A DNA stretch of 64,000 bases from Fischerella sp. PCC 9605. GTDB taxonomy: Bacteria > Cyanobacteriota > Cyanobacteriia > Cyanobacteriales > Nostocaceae. The notes beneath the pieces are model-generated. The model was given only the letters and a program-made list of their open reading frames with translations. It had not been told where the DNA came from and ran no database searches. The stretch is from contig NZ_KI912149.1 of the NCBI RefSeq assembly GCF_000517105.1, positions 1,878,235 to 1,942,234 on the forward strand. Reading direction: 5' to 3'. Made by a program: the position numbers and the translations under genes. Positions 26,699 to 34,779 of this stretch are shown in pieces (within the stretch, counting starts at the first letter, position 1; every line of letters begins with the position of its first letter).

Positions 26699-27658
26699 AT
26701 GATAGCCAGATCGGCGATCAACTTTCGACACCTCAGCAAATTTGAATTGAGACAGATAGGTTATTTCATGGAGATCGTTGATGCAGAGCACAGTTTCAGT
26801 GAAGCATCTCAACGTCTAAACATTGAACAACCCGCTCTCAGTCAAAGGATTAAATCGCTTGAAACAGTGCTTGGAGTAAAACTGTTCAATCGCAAGCGGC
26901 GACCGCCTGAGCTTACAGAAGCCGGGAAAGTTTTCTTCCAACAGGCGCAGCTTGGTTTAACTTACATCGACCGGGCAATTACTCAAGCACAACGAGCGAG
27001 TCGAGGTGAGATCGGACACTTAACAGTCGGTATAGGTAGTATAATCGCAAATGGCATTCTTCCTGATGTTCTACGACAGTTCACAAAGAATTTCCCAGAT
27101 GTGGAACTGGAACTGCGCGAACTCACGGTGGAGCAGGAAATTCAACAACTGCGGGAGCATCGGCTGGATATGGGGTTTGAAAGCATTCCCAGTCCCTACG
27201 AGCAGGATACAAGCTTGAGCTTTGAACCAATTATTCAAGAACCCTTTGTGATTGCGCTGCCACAAACCCATCCCCTTGCTACCCAAACCCAAATTCCCTT
27301 AAAAGCGTTAGAGAATGAACCGTTTATTTTGCCCTCACTTGATGTTATGCCCTTCTATAAAAAGGTTTTGACGCTTTGCGAGCAGGCAGGCTTTCAACCC
27401 AAGATTCAAAACGTACAAGCAACCTGGACAATGACTATTCTCAGCTTGGTTGCATCTGAGCTTGGGGTCGCGATCTTGCCTAGCAATATCCAAAATCTTC
27501 AGCGCCAGGGTGTGGTTTATCGCGCCATTCAAAACGCAAATTTGACTCGCCAGATCGCAGTTGTTTGGCAACGAGATAATTCATCAACTGCCTTGCACAA
27601 CTTCCTTAAAGTCATTAAAGATGTGACACAGCAAAGCGAGTTCCGCCCTCATTCATGA
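26699..27658 (+). CDS. LysR-family transcriptional regulator
   Basis: A 319-residue LTTR. The N-terminal winged HTH is FMEIVDAEHSFSEASQRLNIEQPALSQRIKSLE (about residues 22-55) followed by LGVKLFNRKRRPPELTEAGKVF. The effector-binding domain spans about 100-305 (GHLTVGIGSIIANGILPDVL and IQEPFVIALPQTHPLA). The N-terminus is a little longer than usual. It has no intact divergent target gene: upstream lies a dead IS1 and downstream only a fragment, so its regulated gene may have been lost. Confidence 0.88.
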   Translation: MIARSAINFRHLSKFELRQIGYFMEIVDAEHSFSEASQRLNIEQPALSQRIKSLETVLGVKLFNRKRRPPELTEAGKVFFQQAQLGLTYIDRAITQAQRASRGEIGHLTVGIGSIIANGILPDVLRQFTKNFPDVELELRELTVEQEIQQLREHRLDMGFESIPSPYEQDTSLSFEPIIQEPFVIALPQTHPLATQTQIPLKALENEPFILPSLDVMPFYKKVLTLCEQAGFQPKIQNVQATWTMTILSLVASELGVAILPSNIQNLQRQGVVYRAIQNANLTRQIAVVWQRDNSSTALHNFLKVIKDVTQQSEFRPHS

Positions 27659-27808
27659 GGAGGAATTAAATTTTCTCGCACTCCCAGTTGGGGGCAGTTA
27701 GCAGCTGCATTTAGCTATGCAGAGGCTTTTCAACAAATTATCAAAACTTATGTTGAAACATATCCCAACCCAAAACTTAAAGGCACCACATTTGAGTTAA
27801 ATTTCTAA
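27659..27808 (+). pseudogene. C-terminal gene fragment of unknown family
   Basis: An open frame without a start continues from the LysR stop. It reads KFSRTPSWGQLAAAFSYAEA, then FQQIIKTYVETYPNPKLKGTTFELNF and a stop at 27806-27808. Composition is protein-like and it probably is the tail of an enzyme gene whose 5' part was deleted next to the LysR gene. I do not recognise the family. Confidence 0.35.
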
Positions 27809-27969
27809 TAGTTGGGGTCTTTTGTCACGTTTGGGTGCGATCCATCCTTAACTTTCTTCTAACAATGAAGGGCGATCGCTCAGTTTCCCCATAAGCAAAG
27901 GAAAACTGGGATAAATAGGGGCAATTACTTGAGTAGACTTTTATTTGATGCAATCAAAGCCCTACTGAA

Positions 27970-28173
27970 ATGTCCGATAGTTTTCCTTTCTCTAATTCTG
28001 AGCAACAGCGCCAATGGCATCAGGGTATAAAAGATGCAAATCGCAATAATATTTTCTGCCACTGTCGTACTTGCGGCTATGAATGGATGGATTCAATATT
28101 TGACTGTGCGTGTACTAGATGTAACAGCAAAGACATTGAACGTATCTCAGCTTGGCAATTTCCTGATGATTGA
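27970..28173 (+). CDS. Small zinc-ribbon protein, function unknown
   Basis: A 67-residue protein. Two cysteine pairs, FCHCRTCGYEW and CACTRCNSKD, form a rubredoxin/zinc-ribbon-like knuckle pair, with a Trp/Gln-rich polar N-terminus and an acidic end (SAWQFPDD). Small proteins of this type occur across cyanobacteria without assigned function. No operon partner: the next gene is leftward and a LysR gene lies upstream. The ATG lies 8 bases after a TACTGAA stretch, without a clear ribosome site. Confidence 0.6.
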   Translation: MSDSFPFSNSEQQRQWHQGIKDANRNNIFCHCRTCGYEWMDSIFDCACTRCNSKDIERISAWQFPDD

Positions 28174-28210
28174 ATAGTGCGATCGCCTATATCGAGAGTC
28201 GCGTTCGGTA

Positions 28211-28627
28211 TCAGAAATACTGACAGTGATCTGCCTTAATCGCCTTCTCTTCCAAGAACCAGAGCGAATCTACAATGCCCTCTGCCTCTGGGATAAGCTG
28301 TGATTCGGTCACGTCAAACGTGGCTGCTGCAAGTTGACATCCGTAGAATCGCACGTTACCCGTCCGTTTCACCAACTTGATGAAATCATAGATCGCAAGC
28401 GGATCGCCGTCACGCCGCACTCTGTCCTTGAACCACTCTTCTTCTGTAGCGTGCTGGCGATCGATTTTGACCGCCTTAGCACCCTGCTCTGTTAGAACCC
28501 GCACTGCCCATAGCACAAACAAAATGTTAACTTCAACGCCCTGTTTCGCTGCAACATAAGCAAATGTCAATGGCGTGTAAAGCCGATCGTATGCGTCATC
28601 TCGAATAACAATAGCCATCTTTTTCAT
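28211..28627 (-). CDS. DsrE-family protein
   Basis: Start taken at the ATG at 28627 (MKKMAIVIRDDAYDRLYTPL) because AAGGAA lies just upstream; an in-frame ATG at 28690 would add 21 unlike residues. The 138-residue product has the DsrE/DsrF-like Rossmann-type pattern: strand KMAIVIRDD, helix LTFAYVAAKQGV, strand VNILFVLWAVRVL and a Cys in FYGCQLAAATFDV, the usual position of the active-site or sulfur-carrier Cys. Role in sulfur relay or redox is possible, not shown. It stands alone, divergent from the AraC gene. Confidence 0.78.
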   Translation of the reverse strand: MKKMAIVIRDDAYDRLYTPLTFAYVAAKQGVEVNILFVLWAVRVLTEQGAKAVKIDRQHATEEEWFKDRVRRDGDPLAIYDFIKLVKRTGNVRFYGCQLAAATFDVTESQLIPEAEGIVDSLWFLEEKAIKADHCQYF

Positions 28628-29000
28628 GGTGATTTTCCTTCGATTGGTCAACAGATATCGCAAAAAACTAGCAATCAGAATTGAGCGCATTGAACTGTAG
28701 GTTAACCCTGAATTGCTCAGGCTTATAGAACTTCTCCCACGTCGCCTATCGCCGTAACTCTATACTTGACTATTTGCCTTAAATATGCAATGACTAAGAC
28801 ACTAGGATTTTTGACTAAAGCTCCAGGCGATACCTGCTGGTACAGCCAGGTTACTTCCACTAGCACCGTGGAAAAAATCTGCACAAATTGCAACCATTCG
28901 AGTGGATTGTTGCGAAAACCCGATCGCGAGTGAGAAACCACCCCCAATTGGAATCCGCCAAGCCAAGGAATTAAAAGGTTTGCTCGTTTTGTGTGTATTT

Positions 29001-29990
29001 ATGCGTTCCCCATCACCCTATCACCCTATGGATGTGCTTTCGGATATACTGCGGGTCATCCGATTTTCTGGGGTCATTGACCTGCGTCCAGAGTTTTCTG
29101 CCCCCTGGCTCATTGAGACCCCCTCTTGCTCAAACTTCGCGCACACGATCCAGTCTGATACAACCCATATTGTTCCTTTTCACATTGTTGCGGAGGGGAA
29201 CTGCTGGGTAAAAGCTAAAACCAATATCTGTCAGGCACTTTCCCCTGGTGATATCATTATTTTTCCGCACGGAGATGCTCACATTTTGGGCGATCGCCTT
29301 GAGGGAGCACCGATCCCGATTGCTGAATTGCTGCCTGCTCCACCCTGGCAAGAACCCCCAACCCTGACCTATGGCGGTGGTGGGAAGATAACTCGCCTAG
29401 TGTGCGGATTTTTGCAATGTGAGCAACTGGTACTGCATCCCTTCCTAAAAAGCTTGCCAGGGTTCATGCACATTCAGGTGTTTGCAGATCTGACTGCACC
29501 ACTCCTGAAAACTGGTGTCCAGTACATTATTCAAGAAGCAGACTGTGTTCAACCAGGAAGTGTGTGTTTATTGACCCGACTGGTGGAACTCATGTTTATT
29601 GAAATTCTGCGGAACTACATGCAAAATTCCCCGAAAGAACAAATGGGTGGGGTACTTGCCCTGAACGATCCAATCATCGGTCAAGCACTGAACTGGATAC
29701 ATGCAGATCCTGCTCATCCCTGGACGGTTTCTGAACTAGCTAGACAGGTTGGTGTTTCCCGTTCAGCCTTGGCGACCCGCTTTAGTGAACTTCTAGGGCA
29801 ACCGCCGATGCAATACCTCACACAATGGCGGCTCCAGTTAGCAGCTCACCACCTGCAAAATACAGACGAGAGCATTGCCAAAATTGCCAGTCAAGTCGGT
29901 TACGAGTCAGAAGCCGCTTTTAATCGTGCGTTTAAGCGCTATGCAGGAAAGCCTCCTGGGGCATGGCGTCATCACTGGGGGTTAATGTAA
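29001..29990 (+). CDS. AraC-family regulator with cupin-type sensor domain
   Basis: Start set at ATG 29001 (MRSPSPYHPMDVLSDILRVI); an ATG at 28902 would add unrelated residues. The N-terminal cupin_6-type domain (about 10-190) has FHIVAEGNCWV and PGDIIIFPHGDAH. The C-terminal tandem HTH (about 215-320) has WTVSELARQVGVSRSALATRF and IAKIASQVGYESEAAFNRAFKR. These regulators often control a neighbouring oxidoreductase or quinone-related gene. The DsrE gene is divergent, 374 bases away, and is the only plausible local target. Confidence 0.87.
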   Translation: MRSPSPYHPMDVLSDILRVIRFSGVIDLRPEFSAPWLIETPSCSNFAHTIQSDTTHIVPFHIVAEGNCWVKAKTNICQALSPGDIIIFPHGDAHILGDRLEGAPIPIAELLPAPPWQEPPTLTYGGGGKITRLVCGFLQCEQLVLHPFLKSLPGFMHIQVFADLTAPLLKTGVQYIIQEADCVQPGSVCLLTRLVELMFIEILRNYMQNSPKEQMGGVLALNDPIIGQALNWIHADPAHPWTVSELARQVGVSRSALATRFSELLGQPPMQYLTQWRLQLAAHHLQNTDESIAKIASQVGYESEAAFNRAFKRYAGKPPGAWRHHWGLM

Positions 29991-30759
29991 GCAATTTCAT
30001 CCTAATAGGGGTAAAAGTGGCGTAACGGCTCTTAGTCTTACTAACAAAGGGTTACAAAAATAAAATTGCTCTTTAACCCAAAATTCTCACAATGCGATCG
30101 CTATCCTTGCAATTACTTGTTGGAGTCGTAGCCTTGGGCATATTCAGTATCGGTCAATCCCAGGTTGTGGATGTTGGTCATGGGTGATGGGGTGTGAAGG
30201 GCGATCGCACTTGAACTAAATTACTCTTGCTGCTACTTTACCTAATGCTGTCTCCAAATGGTTGGTAAATTGGGAGGAGCGATCGCACCCGAACATAAAC
30301 CCCTATTTGTCAAACTCTTGATGTCAGACACTCTTAGCCTGGCCTGAAAACTTTTATTCGAGTTGAATCAGAACGCCAAATTCTCAAGCACAATCATTAG
30401 GACTAGTATTTGATTTTTGAAAAGATACGTAGGGGAGGCAAAAAGGGGTGTGGATTTTCCTCCCCCTTTATTGCCGTTGCGTTACGCCAAAGGCTAACGC
30501 ACCATTCTATATTTTTGGTGCCGTACTCTCGCCGATCGCACACTTTACGTGTACTTAGATTTTTTCAATCATCAAACCGGATTCCTATATCGAGACCAAA
30601 TGTTTGAGAACATGGCGCAAGCTCAGCGACTCTGCTCTTTTGGACTAGACACACTTAAGCAACTTTTTAGAATGAAATAACCCTGCATTTAACTAAGTTT
30701 TACTCAGTTTGAAAAATCACTGGGGTAATTTATGACGCCTAGTTTTTTGTTCGCGAACA
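29991..30759. other. Non-coding stretch with HIP1 sites and possible gene debris
   Basis: About 770 bases without a supported gene. A 31-codon frame at 30092-30187 begins like a signal peptide (MRSLSLQLLVGVVALGIFS) but then stops, so it may be gene debris. Several GCGATCGC sites and a GCGTTACGCCAAAGGCTAACGC hairpin-type repeat (written in parts: GCGTTACGCC at 30479, GGCTAACGC at 30491) are present. No RNA gene seen. Confidence 0.45.
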
Positions 30760-30960
30760 TCATCCGGGAATCAGCTTCTTTTTGTCCAAAGTCCAAAAAC
30801 AGGGAAGCCCAGGAGGGTCATCAATAGGGTCTACAGGTGAAGTTCCTCCACCACCTACGATTTTTACAGCTTCCGCAGCTGTAATTTCTTGCTCAATAAT
30901 TGATTCACTATGGTCTAAATCCAAGATTTGTAGTTTAGAGGAATGATTCATGATAATCAC
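30760..30960 (-). CDS. Small peptide with double-glycine-type leader, possible secreted peptide precursor
   Basis: A 66-residue ORF; ATG 30951 (MNHSSKLQIL) is the more likely start than 30960. The N-terminal half is acidic with LQILDLDHSES and EQEITAAEAVKIVGGGG, the shape of a leader ending in Gly-Gly recognised by C39 peptidase exporters. The remaining 27-29 residues are TSPVDPIDDPPGLPCFWTLDKKKLIPG, Pro-rich with one Cys. Cleaving exporters are encoded at 34.8-40.3 kb on the same strand, though a large exoprotein gene lies between. It lacks the NHLP leader of the 53.5-kb precursor. Function inferred. Confidence 0.55.
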   Translation of the reverse strand: MIIMNHSSKLQILDLDHSESIIEQEITAAEAVKIVGGGGTSPVDPIDDPPGLPCFWTLDKKKLIPG

Positions 30961-31084
30961 TCAATAGACTATGTTCACCTTAGAGGTAAAATCACTTCTG
31001 TTTAATTTTCTCTCAAAGCGTAATTTTTTTTACCAATTATGTCATTTATTCACAAAAGTTTATATCTTTAACTAGGCTGTAAAT

Positions 31085-34052
31085 TTAACCAGCGCAGCTA
31101 GTTGATCTCTGCCAATAACTGTAAGTCGTGACAGTAGGCGCACTAGCAACGAGGATTACCTCCCCTTTGGAATTTTTTACCCACCCAGCAGCTTCAATAA
31201 TTTTTAGTGGTGTGGGATTAGGAGAATTTTTTACAACAACTCGACTGTTACCATTGTTATGGTAACGAGTGAGTGTTACCCAATCAACTTGGGGTGTGTC
31301 ACTGTTAAAAGCAACTCTTGGATTAAGTGGCAAGCCACCACGTCCGGTGACTACAAATTGGCTTTGATTTTTAGCAGTAGTTACTTGGCAGCCTTGGGCA
31401 ATTTGCGGTTCACTTAGTTCGGTTGGCAAGTTTATTAATCCTCGATTGGGGTTAATATCGGGAGTGTTGATGGTTATTTGACCATTTAAATTTGGGTTTG
31501 TTTGAGAAATTGCCGTAATGTCGCTAGTTACTAAGCTTTGAGGGTCTAGTTGAGTTGGGTCGTTGTTTCCCAAAAGTCTCACAAGGTCTTCTCGACTACG
31601 CGGTGTTAGACCAAAAATACCAGTAGCGTTGATTGTGACTATTCCCCCTTCACCATCGTAGGCATTGGCAGTGATGTCGTTGTTTTCATCAGGGATGGTA
31701 ACGATAAAGCCATTAGGGGCATTGATGGTGATGTTACCCCCGTCTCCACCCTGTTGGTTAGTGCCTGCGGTAGCAGATATCCGACTGTTACCGTTTAGTA
31801 ACAATAAATTTGGGTTTTGTAACGAAATATTGCCGCCATTACCGGATGCCGTTTCAGCGGTAATTTCCCCAAGGTTGTCCAAGCGAATGGAACGAGATCG
31901 TAACTGAAGGTTGCCTGCACTCCCTGACCCTTGAGAGCGAACAAACAAGCCACTGTTAGCAGATTCATCCTCAACAAAATTGTTACCAATTCGGACAAAC
32001 CGTTTAAAGGGAGCACTGCCAGATATAGTGACCCTATCAGTAGTATTAACTGTGATATTACCTGCAAAGCCACTGCTGCCTGTGAAAGCATTGGTAAGGA
32101 TTTGTCCACCATTAACAGCTTCCAAAGTATTTGCATTCACCGTGATATTGCCAGCATTTCCCTCACCTATAGTGCGGGCATCTACAACTCCATTGTCTGC
32201 TACCCGAACGAAAAGCACTGGTATCAATAGTGATGTTTCCTCCCTGTCCCTCATTAGTGCTACGTGAAAATAATCCACTTGCTGTTCTATTAATGCCAAC
32301 TCCAAAAACATTAACTGCATCGGAAGCATTAACCCATATCTGTCCACCCTTTCCTTGACCAAAAGCAGCAGTAGATATCTGCGCCCCATTTCCCACAATT
32401 AACTGCCCAGTAGTAATTGTTAAGTCTCCGGCATTGCCAACATTTTCTGTTTGAGTAAATAAAGCGCTAGGAATTTGCTGCCCATTCGCTAATGTTCCTG
32501 TTCCCTGCAATTCCACCAAATCACTAGCAGTCACCAACAAATTTCCTCCCTGCCCTTGATCGAGAGTACGAGTTAATATTTGTGCCCCATCCCGGACACT
32601 CAAGCGACTGGTCTGAATTGTTAAGTTCCCAGCACCTTTAGCACCTAAAGTTTGAGTAGATAAGCTGCTACCAGCACCAACTAGTTCCACGGAATCGGCA
32701 GCGGTTACAGATAAATCTCCCCCCTGTCCCTTGCCTAGAGTAGCAGTTGATACTCGCGCTCCATTCTGAGAACTTAACCGTCGAGTGGTAATCGTCAAAT
32801 TTCCAGCATCTCCCTCACCTTGAGTTTGAGTAAACAAGCCGCTTTTTGTTTTTCCTGCTAGTTCCACAAACTCCGAGGCTCGAATGCTAAGATTTCCTCC
32901 CTGTCCCTTGCCTAAGGTACCAGCTCTTATCCTTGACTCATCTCCCTGGATACTCAACTGCCCGGTTTCAATTGTTACGTCTCCCCCAGATCCAGTCGCT
33001 TCTTCTAAAACATCGGCAGTAATCTGCGAATCTTCAGTGAGAGTAACCCCCTTTATTGTGCGGATAAACACTTCTCCACCAGTCTCTGTACCTTGTGTGT
33101 CGGCAAAAATCAACGAGCCTTGAGTTAAAGCCAAATTATTGCCCTGAATCTGAACATCACCACCGCCAGCACCGCTAACATCGATATACGCTCCGTCTTC
33201 CAACCGAATATTACCAAAATTATTTACAGAGCCGTACCCCAGTACCCAATCGTTATCTTTCTGGTTTAAGCTCACTTCTCCAACAGCAGCTACACTACCT
33301 AGTTCAACCCGTCCTCCTGAAGCTGTCAGATTCGGTTGTTCTAAAGCCGCTTGCCGATCTCCCTGCAACGTCATATCACCGCCCACTAGTGCCAAAGTTT
33401 TACCAGGTTGCACTTTTAGGTCAGATCCCTGTACGCTAATACCTCCTGCTATTTCCCCAAATTGCAAGCCAATGGGAACACTCACAGTTAGCAAAGGTGT
33501 ACTTTGGGGAGCGATCGCACTAAACAAAGTGCCATCTGCAAACTTGAGGTGACTTGCTGTACTTGCAATCAATGAACCCTTGATGTCTAATTGGGCATTT
33601 GGTCCAAAAATAATTCCATTCGGATTGAGAAAAAACAGGTTAGTCGAGCCATTGGCTGTAATCAGACCGTCAATGATAGAAGCAGATTTACCCCTGACGC
33701 GATTGATGATGTTTTGAATATCTGGAGCATTGTTGAAGTTAGCCTGAGTGCCAGTGGGTATAGAAAACTGCTCAAAACTGTGGAAAAGATTACTGCCAGC
33801 TTGAGTTCCTCCTTCAATAGTCCTAATATTCTCCTCTAATTTGACAGTGGAATTATTGGGTAGAGTGTCATCAGGGGTAATTTGAGCAAAGGTGCAATCC
33901 CAAGAATAGATGTATGCACTACTAATTGATAAAGAAATTACTAATTTTAAAAGCCAGTAAGAACCGCGTAAGTTTTCAGCCATTTTTTCTGAGTAGATAA
34001 TATTTTTGGCAAAGGGCACCCAGAAACAGGAGAATCCATCGTCGTTCTTCAA
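31085..34052 (-). pseudogene. Two-partner-secretion exoprotein (haemagglutinin-type), broken by a frameshift
   Basis: Upstream part 34052-32163 and downstream part to 31085 lie in different frames but join seamlessly: NITIDTSAF then VRVADNGVVDARTIGEGNAG. The break is in an A4 run at about 32211-32214 (T4 on the coding strand), where removing one base restores about 965-988 residues. MAENLRG (33983) is the likely start, followed by a signal peptide and the TPS domain (NIINRVRGK, ANGSTNLFFLNPNGIIFGP, KGSLIASTASHLKF), then beta-helix repeats (GQGGNL, GNAGDLTITT). The cognate TpsB transporter is not in the window. Such proteins are secreted adhesins. The frameshift may be real decay or a sequencing error. 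Confidence 0.85.
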
Positions 34053-34779
34053 TTAAGATTGGTAACTACTAACCCTACTACTCTGTCAAGCTAGAACCCC
34101 AGAGACTTTTCGCCCACAACGAGGGAATGAAAATCTCTTTCCCTTTCCCCTTTCCCCTTTCCCCTATTTTCAAGCTAGTTTTGAGGGTTTGTAGTAAGCA
34201 CCAAGCGTGCTTAAAAATTCAGGACTAAAGTCCTGACTACGAACTTTGCGATCCATCAATTCAAATTTGACAAACTACTACTCTACAAGAAGCCCTTCGG
34301 GTACTCTACCTTGAGCCGTGCTGCGCGCGTTTACACCAGTCGCACCCTGCCTTAAGCCGCCCTGCGGCACTGGCTCACTACTAACAGCCATAACGCGAAA
34401 TTACGTTTAATCAACCCGATCAACTTATCAACAAACTACCTAATCAAAGGTTATCTAAGTTAATTCATAAGCACCACTTTTTCCCAAACTTCGATCATCA
34501 TATCAGATGACTGCAAGCCCATTTCTGGAAACTTTTAAAGAATGTAGAGACCGTAAATTTACGGTCTCTATAAGAATTTTTGGTAATACCATTTCACAAA
34601 AACTCTGATACAAATACAGAGAGTAGAGACGCGAAATTTCGCGTCTCTACAAAATTTATATGTATTGTGATTAACGTGAAACGGTATAACGCATAATTAA
34701 TTGCTGGAGATGTCTAATGCAAATCTTTGATAGAGCTGTCGCTGCTGTCCCACGAGATTTTAGATGATTTCTCCACCAA
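34053..34779. other. Intergenic region with two perfect palindromes
   Basis: About 730 bases without a supported gene. Two perfect palindromes of the same dispersed class stand 52 bases apart: a 26-bp one at 34545-34570 (half-site TAGAGACCGTAAA) and a 28-bp one at 34623-34650 (half-site GTAGAGACGCGAAA). There is also a TTTCCCCTTTCCCC run (34141-34165) and AAGCCCTTCGGG/CCTGCGGCACTGGC repeat debris near 34280-34380. Promoter of the downstream TPS gene should lie near 34000-34100. Confidence 0.6.
34545..34650. repeat. Pair of perfect GTAGAGAC-class palindromes
   Basis: The first palindrome (34545-34570) is perfect over 26 bp around AAATTT; the second (34623-34650) is perfect over 28 bp around AAATTT. 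Their outer arms share TAGAGAC. They sit downstream of the ABC exporter gene and could end the leftward lanthipeptide operon, although the exporter stop is at 34780, 130 bases away. Confidence 0.8.

Noticed and set aside
30092-30187. 31-codon frame starting like a signal peptide
   Set aside because: It stops immediately after the hydrophobic part and nothing downstream continues it; listed only as possible debris.
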